Source: JBDTES01 sp039922435
GTDB taxonomy: Bacteria > Patescibacteriota > Saccharimonadia > Saccharimonadales > UBA4665
Assembly: GCA_039922435.1 (NCBI GenBank)
Contig: JBDTES010000004.1
Span: 1-48,866, forward strand
Length of the DNA stretch: 48,866 nt
Reading direction: 5' to 3'
Shown here: piece by piece, positions 15,513-24,024 of the stretch
Layout: each line of letters opens with the position of its first letter
Position numbering within the stretch: position 1 is the first letter of the stretch
Translations under genes and position numbers: made by a program
The notes under the pieces: generated by a model
What the model was told of the DNA's origin: nothing
Database searches by the model: none
Seen by the model: only the letters and a program-made list of their open reading frames with translations

Positions 15513-16888
15513 CTATAAAATTTAATAAAATAGCCCAAACTATTGTTTATAGCCTTAGTGTTGCTACACTCTTATTTACTCCTTTTAGTGTTTTTGCGGA
15601 CGACCCAGCTAATATTTGTAACCAGTCTAATTCTAGCTCAGTCCAAGTTTCAAATCTGGACTGTGCTGCCATATCAGGCAACTGGGTCAACTGGGTGCCA
15701 GATGACGGAAGTAGTAGTAGTTGTACTACGTCAGATAGTTTAGGTAGCACAAACGAAGCTCCCGGAGGATTTGCAACTAATCAGGTACAGACCTTCGAGC
15801 ACGAGCCAATTACTTCTACATGGGATATATCCGACAGTACAGTTGAGCAGTGGTTTCTTAGCAGTGGTATAACGACGATAGGCAAGTACGGAATCAACTC
15901 AAGTAATATTGGTGCTATAACGACGGCCGTTAGGGCGGCTGGAGTTTCACCGGTATTCTTTTATCTCTATACGGTGAATGAAGGGGGTGGTGCGGGTGGC
16001 TTTATTAATCACTACTCTAGTGATACTACGGGCGGCGGCGTGGCAAACGCGGCGCGTGATGCAGAATATTTAGCCACTTATTCAGAAAAGACAGGTACCG
16101 GACCTTCCTGGGTTGATGCCGGCAACCCCGTCGACTTTGTACCCCAAGATGTTAAGACTACTGGAAACGCTGACTTTCAAAGTATGCCACTAGGGACAAT
16201 CGGTAGAGTATATATCCCGGCGACAGCAGCAGCTGCTTGGGAAGCCTATTATCCTAACGGTCTAAAGAAAGAGTTTAACAAGGTACAGAACTATGGTGGA
16301 CCATTAGGGGATTCAATGAGAATGATTAAGGATATGGGCGGTGATCCGCTGCAAGGTGGTGCAATCTTATCGGCAGCGGGTTGTGCGGACACTGTAACGG
16401 GTGAGGGCATGACAAAAGGTATTAATTTTGCCATAGCGATAGCAAATAATAACGGCTATGGCTACGACCAAAATACACGGGGGACCGGCTGGCAAAAATG
16501 GCAGTCGGATCCAAGTTGTACTAACCAATGCGGTAGTTTCGACTGCTCATCATTCATTTCTGCTATTTTAACAACTGCCGGATACTTTAAAACGAATCCA
16601 AACTTTGCCACGGGTACCGAGGGGCCCGATCTTGAGAAGGTAGGGTTTACGAAGATTGCCACCTCGGCAACAACCAGTAAAGACCTTTTGGCAGGTGACG
16701 TACTTCTTGCGGACGGCCACACAGCCCTATACATAGGCAACGATCAAATGGTTGACGCACGCATTAACGAGAATGGCGGAATAAACGGAGGACAAGTCGG
16801 CGACCAAACTGGTAAAGAAATTATGGTTGAACCATTTAGAGATGCTAGTTCTGATTCTTGGATTGGCGTTTTTAGAGCACCAAACTAA
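15509..16888 (+). CDS. Secreted two-domain peptidoglycan hydrolase (NlpC/P60-like C-terminus)
   Basis: This 459-residue protein has a signal peptide (1-30, ending FADD) and two likely catalytic parts. Residues about 105-270 resemble a glucosaminidase/lysozyme-like fold, with Glu158 in YTVNEGGG as candidate acid. Residues about 300-459 form an NlpC/P60-like cysteine peptidase, with Cys346 in GSFDCSSFI and His404 in LADGHTALYIG as the visible catalytic pair. It matches the T4SS-linked cell-wall hydrolases (VirB1-like role) that open peptidoglycan for machine assembly. In an epibiont it could also act on a host wall, which is inference. The start overlaps the preceding gene by 4 nt (ATGA). Confidence 0.78.
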   Translation: MTIKFNKIAQTIVYSLSVATLLFTPFSVFADDPANICNQSNSSSVQVSNLDCAAISGNWVNWVPDDGSSSSCTTSDSLGSTNEAPGGFATNQVQTFEHEPITSTWDISDSTVEQWFLSSGITTIGKYGINSSNIGAITTAVRAAGVSPVFFYLYTVNEGGGAGGFINHYSSDTTGGGVANAARDAEYLATYSEKTGTGPSWVDAGNPVDFVPQDVKTTGNADFQSMPLGTIGRVYIPATAAAAWEAYYPNGLKKEFNKVQNYGGPLGDSMRMIKDMGGDPLQGGAILSAAGCADTVTGEGMTKGINFAIAIANNNGYGYDQNTRGTGWQKWQSDPSCTNQCGSFDCSSFISAILTTAGYFKTNPNFATGTEGPDLEKVGFTKIATSATTSKDLLAGDVLLADGHTALYIGNDQMVDARINENGGINGGQVGDQTGKEIMVEPFRDASSDSWIGVFRAPN

Positions 16889-16902
16889 ATAGGAGAAATA
16901 CA

Positions 16903-17730
16903 ATGCCTAAATATCTATATTCACAAAATAATAATGAATCATACAACAACCCGTATACACCTGATGGGTATGGAAAAGTCAAGCTCAAAAAACTACTACT
17001 ACTACTAACGGTCAGCATACTTGTGGTCATTGCTATTATTATTTTTGTAGTCCACTTATCGCAACCCGAGAGTCAGCAGAGTAAATACATTAAAAGTGCT
17101 ACGGCGGCGGCAAGAAAAAAGGTACCAAATGCAGAAGTTACCAAAATAGAGGTAACCGGAGGCTTCGCATCAGCCATGGTCAACGATCCAACCGCTGATG
17201 GTCAAGCAAACTCCGGCAGCACAACTATCTTTAAGGTTAATTCGAATGGATCAATGGAGCAGCTCGCGAGCGGAAGTGAATTTGGCCCAATCGATCTACT
17301 AGGATTAGGTATACCATTAACAACTCAAGCTAACCTTACCAGAACTAGCGTGAAACAGGTCAAACAAGCTCTTGCAGACCAATGTGGTTACGGCGGCAAT
17401 AACATACCTGGTTATAGCGGTTTTGGCGGATCATTTGGACAAGATGAATGGCGAATTGATGCAGCCAGACTCAATGGCTTAGAGTTAGCGTTGTCAGATA
17501 CTATCAGTAATCAGAACGCCGAGGCTAAGCCTGGTAAAACAATAATCTGTGTTGATGCCACCCGAAAAAATAGTAGCACTATAACCGACACAAAAACATA
17601 CATTAGTACTATCACACTACAATTACTATTTATTACGGGTGATGGAACGTCTTCAACTCATATAACTACACTATCCTCCGGTCCCAACTATTACCATAAT
17701 TACACATTGGATGGGCGCACTATACAATAA
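16903..17730 (+). CDS. Small membrane-anchored extracytoplasmic protein
   Basis: The protein has 275 residues: a Tyr/Asn-rich polar start (1-25), one helix (about 29-50, LLLLLTVSILVVIAIIIFVV) and an exterior domain of about 220 residues with two Cys and Ser/Thr/Gly richness. There is no lipobox. The Shine-Dalgarno site is excellent (AGGAG, 8 nt before the ATG) and it lies 14 nt after the hydrolase gene, so it closes the T4SS operon. It is convergent with recF, with only 53 nt between them and no clear hairpin-plus-T-run terminator. I do not recognise a family. Confidence 0.65.
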   Translation: MPKYLYSQNNNESYNNPYTPDGYGKVKLKKLLLLLTVSILVVIAIIIFVVHLSQPESQQSKYIKSATAAARKKVPNAEVTKIEVTGGFASAMVNDPTADGQANSGSTTIFKVNSNGSMEQLASGSEFGPIDLLGLGIPLTTQANLTRTSVKQVKQALADQCGYGGNNIPGYSGFGGSFGQDEWRIDAARLNGLELALSDTISNQNAEAKPGKTIICVDATRKNSSTITDTKTYISTITLQLLFITGDGTSSTHITTLSSGPNYYHNYTLDGRTIQ

Positions 17731-17783
17731 ACAACAGATCACAAATACTAAAACGTAGTAGCTTGCGCTCAGATTACTTTGCT

Positions 17784-18851
17784 TTAGTTGAGTGGAATAA
17801 CGTTGATATCTGATTGATTAATAAAATTACGAACTACCAAATCGGCATCTGTGGTAGTTATAAATGTTTGATACTTTTGTACAAAACCAGTTAAGGCTTG
17901 GCGGCGCCTGCCATCTAGCTCACTAAATACGTCGTCAAGTAGTAGTATAGGTTTTTGGCCCCGAGCCTCACCAATAATCTGTAATTCCATAATCTTTAAA
18001 GCCAGTACTAGTGTGCGAACCTCACCCCGCGAGGCCGTTTCTTCGGCTGGCTGACCACCAATAAGTATCTTTAAGTCATCACGGTGTGGCCCATAGAGCG
18101 TATAGCCACGAGCCAGCTCTAGGTCAGTGTTAGACTCTAACTTACTGAGAAGTGATGATTCATATGAATCTAACGAGAATTTTGAATTATATTTTAGATC
18201 GACTTTAGTTTTCTTGGTAGCAATGGCACTGTATATTTCGGAAAGTTGGGCGTTACACTTGTCGATTATTTCCTGGCGACGGCTAGCAATTTGGCCACCA
18301 AGTTCACTAGCTCTTATATTCCAAACAAATAACTGATCAGATAGGTTATTAGGTCGACTTTTAAGTAAACTGTTGCGCTGTGAAATAACCCTCCGATAAA
18401 GTTTCCGAGTTGTCGAATAGCCAGAATAAACTTGCTCAATTAAATCGTCCAAGTAATTACGCCGGAGTTCTGGCTGACCACTGAGTAACAATAAATGTTC
18501 TGGTTCAAATAGGACAATCGGGAGCTGCCGCTTATCAAGTAGGCGAGCTAGCGGCTTCTCATCAATCTCAAACATTTTCTGCGTCGAACCACTCGGACGA
18601 CACTGAAACTTAACTATCCTTTTGCTGTCGTTTTCGGTTCGACCATCTAAACGCGCCCAATCCTCACCAATTTTAATCAACTCACCATCTGATGCCCGGT
18701 ATGAACTACCTCGAGCCAGAACCATCACGGCCTCGAGTAAATTTGTCTTTCCACTAGCATTAGGCCCGACAATAATATTTACGCCAGGATTAAACTCAAA
18801 CGAAGCGTCACTATAACTTCTAAAATGCTGTAATTGTAATCCTGCTACCAT
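17784..18851 (-). CDS. recF: DNA replication and repair protein RecF
   Basis: This 355-residue protein has the normal RecF length. The Walker A is GPNASGKT (29-36) after the typical LQLQHFRSYSDASFEF start. An ABC-type signature region (TASRGEVRTLVLALK) and Walker B with D-loop (PILLLDDVFSELDGRR) are intact. RecF loads RecA at gapped DNA with RecO and RecR. It is the third gene of the classical dnaA-dnaN-recF order, 30 nt after dnaN. No Shine-Dalgarno site is visible. Instead a TACAAT lies 6 nt before the ATG, predicting a separate leaderless transcript in addition to read-through from dnaN. Confidence 0.95.
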   Translation of the reverse strand: MVAGLQLQHFRSYSDASFEFNPGVNIIVGPNASGKTNLLEAVMVLARGSSYRASDGELIKIGEDWARLDGRTENDSKRIVKFQCRPSGSTQKMFEIDEKPLARLLDKRQLPIVLFEPEHLLLLSGQPELRRNYLDDLIEQVYSGYSTTRKLYRRVISQRNSLLKSRPNNLSDQLFVWNIRASELGGQIASRRQEIIDKCNAQLSEIYSAIATKKTKVDLKYNSKFSLDSYESSLLSKLESNTDLELARGYTLYGPHRDDLKILIGGQPAEETASRGEVRTLVLALKIMELQIIGEARGQKPILLLDDVFSELDGRRRQALTGFVQKYQTFITTTDADLVVRNFINQSDINVIPLN

Positions 18852-18857
18852 AACTTT

Positions 18858-18863
18858 ATTGTA
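18858..18863 (-). promoter_or_regulatory. -10 element (TACAAT) directly before recF
   Basis: TACAAT on the minus strand ends 6 nt before the recF ATG, within the 30-nt dnaN-recF gap. The -35 is weak. The position predicts transcription starting at the start codon. Confidence 0.4.
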
Positions 18864-18881
18864 CAGGTCCAGTAGTTATAT

Positions 18882-19973
18882 TTAGGACTTAAGCGGCATG
18901 ATGATGTGCAGATAGTCATTCTTAGTTGGGTCACTTAACATAACCGCCTCGAGTTTACCGTTAAAGCCCAGTTGAGCGTTTTCACCATCCATAGCCTGGA
19001 GAGCATCTAATAAATAGCGTGAATTAAGCGTAATCGTACCATCCCCAACTACTTCAGCGGTTGCAGTCGCAGTGTTTTCGCCGAGCTGTGAGGCAATCGA
19101 TTGAATACTTAAATTCTTAGATTTCTGATCCACTACAATCGTGACACTACCAGCACTCTCGCGGGCAAATAGGCTTGATACCTTAGTAATATTAATTAGT
19201 TCCGATCTAGGAAGAGTAGCTGTAGTAGCAAATTTACTAGGAATTAGCTTACGATAATCTGGATAATTACCTTCAATCAAGCGGGCTACCAGTTCTACAT
19301 CATCGGCCTGGAAAAGAATCTGTTGGTCGTCATTAGTTATAACAACATCACCGGAATAATCATGAATAATTCTAAGCACGTCCTGCATAGCGGTAGCTGG
19401 AACTAATAGTTTAATTGCTTGAGAGTTCTTATTAAGCCTCTTTTCGGCTAAACGGTAGCTATCGGTGGCCGCTATATATAGAACTCCATCAACCGTATGC
19501 ATTAATACGCCGGTCAAAACTGGTCTAGTTTCATCACTAGATGCTGCCATTAATACTTGCTGCAGCGCATCTCTAAAAGCCGGTGCTGGAATCTTCCAGC
19601 TTTGACCCTTAGTAATAGCTGGCATGACTGGGAAATCTTCAGCCGAAACACCATTAATAACTGACTTATAACTATCGGTTTTAATTTTAAGGCGCTGCTC
19701 ATCCTGCTCTAAATCAATTACACCACTAGGTAAACTACCAATAAAGTCTTGGAGTAACCTAGCTGGCACCGTCAGAGCACCATCTTCTGTAACCTGGGCA
19801 CCAACGTAACAATTAATTGCAATATCTAAGTTTGTAGCGGCCACACTTAAACGATTATCAGTAATCTTAAGTAAGACGTTACCTAGGATTGGTAGAGTAC
19901 CACGAGTACTAGCTACTCGAGCAACTAAATTAAGGGCTTTATTAAGGTTTTCTTGGGTGACTCTCAGCTTCAT
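18882..19973 (-). CDS. dnaN: DNA polymerase III beta sliding clamp
   Basis: I place the start at ATG 19971-19973 (MKLRVTQENLNKALNLVARV). It is preceded by GAGGAG with about 8-nt spacing and matches the usual DnaN N-terminus. The longer open frame to 20009 adds an unlike 12-residue leader. The resulting 363 residues correspond to three repeated clamp domains, with typical segments LPILGNVLLKI, RPVLTGVLMH and the C-terminal YLHIIMPLKS. The dimeric ring tethers polymerase III and repair proteins to DNA. It is downstream of dnaA across a 282-nt origin-like spacer and upstream of recF. Confidence 0.96.
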   Translation of the reverse strand: MKLRVTQENLNKALNLVARVASTRGTLPILGNVLLKITDNRLSVAATNLDIAINCYVGAQVTEDGALTVPARLLQDFIGSLPSGVIDLEQDEQRLKIKTDSYKSVINGVSAEDFPVMPAITKGQSWKIPAPAFRDALQQVLMAASSDETRPVLTGVLMHTVDGVLYIAATDSYRLAEKRLNKNSQAIKLLVPATAMQDVLRIIHDYSGDVVITNDDQQILFQADDVELVARLIEGNYPDYRKLIPSKFATTATLPRSELINITKVSSLFARESAGSVTIVVDQKSKNLSIQSIASQLGENTATATAEVVGDGTITLNSRYLLDALQAMDGENAQLGFNGKLEAVMLSDPTKNDYLHIIMPLKS

Positions 19974-20255
19974 ATAGGGACTCCTCTTAATTAATAATTC
20001 TTTTTTCAAAATTTACTCTAGTCCTTATAGGACCTGTGGAAACAGTGCATAAACTGGTCTCTGTAAGAGTAAAAAGTGTGTTCAGAGCAGTGCAAAAGTA
20101 GGTGGTAAAATAGTGAACAAACTGGGGTATAAGTAGCTGTTTATTCACCGTCCCAAACACGCTAGTGACTCGTGCTGTGTACAAGCTGGTAGTTTGTACA
20201 CAAGTTTTAAACAGGCTATCAACCTGGTTTCCACTTATTTTTATCACCATGTTGT
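19974..20255. other. dnaA-dnaN spacer with DnaA-box-like sites (oriC part)
   Basis: This 282-nt gap holds several 9-mers one mismatch from TTATNCACA: AGTGCATAA (20044-20052, reverse), TTATTCACC (20141-20149), TGTGTACAA (20176-20184, reverse) and TTGTACACA (20194-20202). The last two form a perfect 9-bp inverted repeat with a 9-nt spacer. TGTGGAAAC (20035-20043) is weaker. An open 90-codon frame across the spacer has no protein-like composition and I do not call it. The region is a plausible part of the replication origin and the dnaN promoter area. Confidence 0.6.
20176..20202. repeat. Perfect 9-bp inverted repeat of DnaA-box-like 9-mers
   Basis: TGTGTACAA and TTGTACACA face each other across 9 nt. 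Each differs at one base from TTATACACA. It may be a paired DnaA site or a regulatory hairpin after dnaA. Confidence 0.5.
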
Positions 20256-21632
20256 TCATGTATAAATCCGATCTTTGATTTCTGACAAGGCTTCACGGAT
20301 ATCGGCGTTTAGATGGGAATCTCGCTCAATTTTCTCGACAGAATGAATAGCTGTGGTGTGATCTTTGCGACCGAGCTCATGGGCAATCTTGGGAAAGCTA
20401 AGATGTAATTCACTGCGTAACATATACATGGCGATTTGGCGGGGTACGACAATTTCTTTGTCGCGCTTAGGCCCGATAATCTCCTCAACGCTGATTTGGA
20501 AGTGCCTAGCGCAGCGCTCCACAATTTGCCGAGCACTAACGTGTTTAGGTCGGTTGTGGCTGGCTGAGCCGAGCAGGCCAGTAACTATTGACAGTGTTGG
20601 GTCAAGTTCACGCATTTCGCAGTAGGCTAGTAAGCGGTTAAGGGCACCTTCGAGTTCACGGATATTGGTTTGAACATTGGTTGCTAAATAATCAACGACA
20701 TCGGTTGGAAGTTCGATACCAGTTACTTCGGCTTTGGTTTGAACGATTGCACAGCGAGTTTCAAAATCGGGGTTCTGCATATCAATACTCATACCCCAGG
20801 CAAAACGCGATCGTAGCCTTTCCTCTAGGGTTGGTATATCGCTTGGTGGCTTATCACTACTGATAATAATTTGTTTAGAAGCCTGATGGAGAGCATTAAA
20901 AGTATGAAAGAATTCCTCTTGGACCTTTTCTTTACCAGCGATAAATTGAATGTCATCGACAATTAGGACGTCAGCACTACGGTAATAATCAGCAAAATCA
21001 GTATTTTTCTTAAACCTGACGGCATCAACAAATTCCTGGAGGAACTGCTCGCTACTAATATAAACCACCTGTTTATTCTTGCCACTAGCCAGTACGGCGT
21101 TGCCGACCGCCTGGATTAAGTGGGTTTTACCAATACCAACACCGCCGTACAAGAATAGTGGGTTGTATTTAGTGCCGGGGTTCTGGGCGACGGCTTGACA
21201 GGCCGCGTAGGCTAGCTCGTTACCACTACCGACAATAAAGTTATCGAAAGTATAGCGTTCGTTGAGGCCTTGTCGGTAGCCGTGCGCCAAACTATTAGTT
21301 GGCCGCCGATTAGTCGAAGCAAAACTAGTCGATGGCCTAGCCACCGGTTCGTTTAATTCAATTTGTTCATCGCTAGCCGACCGATCAAAGACATGGATTT
21401 TATAGATTATATTTTTAGTGGTTACGCCATTTTTTTTCAGAGTATCGAGTATTAGATCGTTATATTTACGTTCTAGCTGTTGCTTAATGAAGACGTTTGG
21501 TACACCGATTACGACTTGGTCGGGTTGGTTTTTAACAAGTGCAGTGTGCTTAAACCAAGTTAAAAAGTTGGCGCGCGAAACAGCAATCTCGATTTCTCCT
21601 AGTACTGCTTGCCACAATCTCTCTTGCTGCAT
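20256..21632 (-). CDS. dnaA: Chromosomal replication initiator DnaA
   Basis: All four domains are present in 458 residues: N-terminal interaction domain (1-85), a variable linker (about 86-125), the AAA+ domain with Walker A GGVGIGKT (163-170) and Walker B VLIVDDIQF (about 224-232), and the C-terminal DNA-binding domain with the DnaA signature region GRKDHTTAIHSVEKI. It binds DnaA boxes, melts oriC and loads the helicase. AGGGG lies about 5-8 nt upstream of the ATG. DnaA-box-like sites flank it on both sides, consistent with oriC location and autoregulation. The TGA stop here, like the others in the window, supports the standard code. Confidence 0.98.
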   Translation of the reverse strand: MQQERLWQAVLGEIEIAVSRANFLTWFKHTALVKNQPDQVVIGVPNVFIKQQLERKYNDLILDTLKKNGVTTKNIIYKIHVFDRSASDEQIELNEPVARPSTSFASTNRRPTNSLAHGYRQGLNERYTFDNFIVGSGNELAYAACQAVAQNPGTKYNPLFLYGGVGIGKTHLIQAVGNAVLASGKNKQVVYISSEQFLQEFVDAVRFKKNTDFADYYRSADVLIVDDIQFIAGKEKVQEEFFHTFNALHQASKQIIISSDKPPSDIPTLEERLRSRFAWGMSIDMQNPDFETRCAIVQTKAEVTGIELPTDVVDYLATNVQTNIRELEGALNRLLAYCEMRELDPTLSIVTGLLGSASHNRPKHVSARQIVERCARHFQISVEEIIGPKRDKEIVVPRQIAMYMLRSELHLSFPKIAHELGRKDHTTAIHSVEKIERDSHLNADIREALSEIKDRIYT

Positions 21633-21802
21633 TTGTCCCCTCTAAGTCTCATTGCTTACTTAACCTGTGCATAAACTATACGCTATATCCGTGAAAGTTT
21701 TCCACAATAATTTATACAACTATTTAGTGGGCACAAAATACCTAAAAAAGGGGTGGACTTATACACAGGTGAAGGCCTCATCTGGTAAACTGTGGAAAGT
21801 AC

Positions 21803-21831
21803 TTGGTCAAAAGTGGAAAACTTGTTAAAAT
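21803..21831 (+). promoter_or_regulatory. Promoter of rpmH-rnpA-yidC-khpB
   Basis: TTGGTC (21803-21808), 17 nt, then TAAAAT (21826-21831) preceded by TG-T (extended -10). It overlaps a weak DnaA-box-like 9-mer (21812-21820), so DnaA could influence it. The leader to the rpmH ATG is about 70 nt. Confidence 0.55.
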
Positions 21832-21846
21832 AGATTAGTATTAAAC

Positions 21847-21880
21847 CAACAAACTAGCGTCCCGAAGACTTAATTTGTTG
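21847..21880 (+). promoter_or_regulatory. Leader hairpin upstream of rpmH
   Basis: CAACAAA (21847-21853) pairs with TTTGTTG (21874-21880) around a 20-nt loop, in the leader between the promoter and the AAGGA ribosome site. It is a possible control hairpin for the ribosomal protein operon. Confidence 0.35.
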
Positions 21881-21908
21881 ACAACATCTATAAGAAGGAT
21901 TACCCAGA

Positions 21909-22046
21909 ATGCCTAAACGAACTTTTCAACCCAAGAAGCGCCATGGCGCCAGAGTACATGGCTTTATGGCCAGAATGGCTAGCCGTGGCGGCCGTTTAAT
22001 ATTGAAGCGACGCCGTAACAAAGGCCGCACCAAACTATCGGCTTAG
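21909..22046 (+). CDS. rpmH: Ribosomal protein bL34
   Basis: This 45-residue very basic protein reads MPKRTFQPKKRHGARVHGF, then MARMASRGGRLILKRRRNKG and RTKLSA. It matches the whole of bL34, including the conserved HGFxxRMxxxxGRxxLxxRRxKGR core. It begins with ATG at 21909, has AAGGA 9 nt upstream, and ends TAG at 22044-22046. It is the first gene of the conserved rpmH-rnpA-yidC-khpB block that faces dnaA in most bacteria. It is a structural component of the large ribosomal subunit. Confidence 0.98.
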   Translation: MPKRTFQPKKRHGARVHGFMARMASRGGRLILKRRRNKGRTKLSA

Positions 22047-22105
22047 ACCACGGTGCTAGTACGAGTGACTAGCTCTACCGGCCTAAGTTATATATTCTAA
22101 GTAGT

Positions 22106-22468
22106 ATGATTAGCCGCAAGAACCGATTCCATGGTAGGTCTGGTTTAAACTATGTCTATAAGCGTGGGCGATCGGTTCGTGGGCCGTTAATGTCGCTTAA
22201 ATATGCACCCAGTAAGGGCCACACTGACTATCGTCTAGCAGTGGTGGTCAGTCGGAAAGTTAATAAATCAGCAGTCGTGCGTAATCGAATTCGCCGGCGT
22301 TTGTACGAGGATGTGCGTCATTTAGCCGAGCAGTTTAGTAGCGTTAATGATCAGATTATAGTGGTTTATAGTGATGAACTAGCCGATTTATCAGCTGTCA
22401 AATTATCAAAAATGGTTCGTCGGTTATTTGAACAGGCTGATATAATCCAGCCAGTTGCTAAGAAATAG
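22106..22468 (+). CDS. rnpA: Ribonuclease P protein component
   Basis: This basic 120-residue protein starts MISRKNRF and has the family signature RLAVVVSRKVNKSAVVRNRIRRRLYE (about 43-68), including the RNR core at 59-61. RnpA binds the RNase P RNA and helps process the 5' ends of tRNA precursors. The rnpB RNA is not in this window. It follows rpmH by 59 nt. A TATATT/TATTCT stretch lies 7-9 nt before the ATG and no Shine-Dalgarno site is seen, so it may also have its own nearly leaderless transcript. Confidence 0.95.
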   Translation: MISRKNRFHGRSGLNYVYKRGRSVRGPLMSLKYAPSKGHTDYRLAVVVSRKVNKSAVVRNRIRRRLYEDVRHLAEQFSSVNDQIIVVYSDELADLSAVKLSKMVRRLFEQADIIQPVAKK

Positions 22469-22529
22469 ACCCAGCTACCCCGGTGGCCATGGTACTATAG
22501 GTAGTAAATAGTAATAAAAGGCAAGGTTT

Positions 22530-23489
22530 ATGTTTACGACGTTTATCGTACAGCCCATATTTAATCTGCTGGTTCTAATCTACGCTCTGATACCGGGCCA
22601 TAATTTTGGCCTAGCAATTATTCTGTTTACTATAATTATCCGGTTATTGCTCTGGCCGCTGGTCAAAAAACAACTGCACCAGACTAGGGTAATGCGGACT
22701 CTGCAGCCCGAAATAAAGCGGATCAAAAAAGAGGCAGCTGGTAATCGTCAAAACGAGTCAAAGATGCTAATGGAGCTTTATAAAGAGCGCGGCGTCAACC
22801 CGATCGGTACGTTGCCGACGCTGATTGTCCAGTTTATTGTCTTGATTGGTCTGTATAGTGGTCTGCGCAAAGTCTTGTCTGACCCCGACAGCCTAGTTAA
22901 CTTTGCCTATCCAGCCCTGCAGCACTTGCCTTGGATGCAGCACCTAGCTAGTAATATCCACATTTTTGATAATACTTTGTTTGGAATAATTGATTTAGGT
23001 CGTAGTGCTCTTGGTAAGGGTGGTACCTATTGGCCAGCCATGGTGCTAGTGCTAGGTAGTGCTGGTATGCAGTATTTTGTGTCTAAGCAGTTAATGCCGA
23101 CCGACAAGAATGCTCGTAAGCTTCGTCACATTCTAAAGCAGGCGGGTACTGGCGTGAAAGCCGATCAATCAGAGGTTAATGCTGCTGTTGGCCGTAGTAC
23201 CCAATACCTGATTCCATTTATGATCTTCTTCTTTACTGTTAGCTTGCCGGCCGCTCTGAGCCTTTACTGGGTAACTGGTGCGATTGTGGCTTTCCTGCAA
23301 CAGGATAGAGCACTTAAAACCGACGAGGCGGCCATGGAGACTATAGCCGATCAAAAGACTACCGAAACCCAAAAAGATGTTTCTAAAATTGTTGAAGCTG
23401 AGATTGTCGAAAACCCTGATCCAAATACGCCAAATAAACCAAAGAAGCCCTCCAAACACAAGAAGTCCAAAAAGAAGAAAAGGAGGTAG
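22530..23489 (+). CDS. yidC: Membrane protein insertase YidC
   Basis: This 319-residue protein is of the short Gram-positive/CPR form, without the large periplasmic domain of proteobacterial YidC. A first helix at about 5-22 is followed by the conserved groove Arg38 (in TIIIRLLLWP), the cytosolic helical hairpin with MRTLQPEIKRIKKEA, and further helices (about 100-120, 165-185, 220-250). The C-terminus is Lys-rich (KPSKHKKSKKKKRR), typical of YidC forms that bind ribosomes directly. It inserts membrane proteins with or without SecYEG. Its last codons AGG AGG TAG supply the Shine-Dalgarno site of khpB. Confidence 0.96.
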   Translation: MFTTFIVQPIFNLLVLIYALIPGHNFGLAIILFTIIIRLLLWPLVKKQLHQTRVMRTLQPEIKRIKKEAAGNRQNESKMLMELYKERGVNPIGTLPTLIVQFIVLIGLYSGLRKVLSDPDSLVNFAYPALQHLPWMQHLASNIHIFDNTLFGIIDLGRSALGKGGTYWPAMVLVLGSAGMQYFVSKQLMPTDKNARKLRHILKQAGTGVKADQSEVNAAVGRSTQYLIPFMIFFFTVSLPAALSLYWVTGAIVAFLQQDRALKTDEAAMETIADQKTTETQKDVSKIVEAEIVENPDPNTPNKPKKPSKHKKSKKKKRR

Positions 23490-23492
23490 TTT

Positions 23493-23957
23493 ATGGAAGA
23501 GTCGATTCAATATGCCAAGAAATATTTAGAAGATTTGTTGTCGTTTTTTGGTCTTAATACCGATGTTTATGCGACTAGTGAAGATGCGGAAGTAATCGAG
23601 CTGAATATCCCATCAACCCATCTCAACGGCTTTCTGATTGGTCAGCGTGGCGAGACGATGCGGGCGCTCCAGTTTATGGTCAGCAACGCTTTAAAAAACC
23701 AAGATTATGCGGTTACTAGAGTTAGTGTCGATGTGGCCGAGTATAAGAAGCAGCGGGCCGACCGACTAGCTGTAACGGCCGAAGAATGGATTACCAAGGT
23801 TAAAGAATCTGGTAAGCCCTACGAAGTTAGCCCGATGAACGCAGCCGACCGCCGAGTTGTTCACAAGGTGGCGGCTGAGGCTGGTCTAGTCAGTGACTCT
23901 ATTGGTGAAGGCCGTGACCGCCGAGTTGTTTTGAAGCCGTCATCTGACCAAGTCTAG
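23493..23957 (+). CDS. khpB: KhpB/Jag RNA-binding protein (short form)
   Basis: This 154-residue protein has a type II KH domain with GQRG at 50-53 (NGFLIGQRGETMRALQF), then an R3H domain with Arg120 and His124 (DRRVVHKVA). The N-terminal Jag domain found in many Firmicutes proteins is absent, so it is the minimal KH-R3H form. KhpB proteins bind RNA and affect envelope synthesis and division. It starts 3 nt after yidC with a perfect AGGAGG, so its translation is coupled to the insertase. Confidence 0.93.
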   Translation: MEESIQYAKKYLEDLLSFFGLNTDVYATSEDAEVIELNIPSTHLNGFLIGQRGETMRALQFMVSNALKNQDYAVTRVSVDVAEYKKQRADRLAVTAEEWITKVKESGKPYEVSPMNAADRRVVHKVAAEAGLVSDSIGEGRDRRVVLKPSSDQV

Positions 23958-24024
23958 CTGGTGTTTATAAATTGACACAGATTTAGTGTAATTAACTGTT
24001 TGATTGTGAAACAATGACCGCTGT

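Larger units (their letters stand above)
21633..21908. other. dnaA-rpmH intergenic region, probable oriC with DnaA boxes
   Basis: This 276-nt divergent spacer contains two exact TTATNCACA 9-mers, TGTGCATAA (21666-21674, reverse) and TTATACACA (21759-21767, forward). It also has the one-mismatch TTTTCCACA (21698-21706) and weaker TGTGGAAAG (21791-21799) and AGTGGAAAA (21812-21820). AT-rich runs lie at 21821-21850. This density exceeds that of other gaps in the window. No replication experiment can be inferred from sequence alone. Confidence 0.7.

Noticed and set aside
19974..20009. 12-codon N-terminal extension of dnaN
   Set aside because: GAGGAG is correctly spaced for ATG 19973, and DnaN proteins begin with MKLxVxxxxL.
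19987..20259. 90-codon open frame between dnaA and dnaN, starting in an ATGA overlap with dnaA
   Set aside because: Composition is Cys/Thr-rich and unlike a protein, and it spans the DnaA-box-like sites and the inverted repeat of the origin spacer.
23972..24000. Promoter with TTGACA before yvcK
   Set aside because: No acceptable -10 at 16-18 nt; yvcK may be read from the upstream operon.
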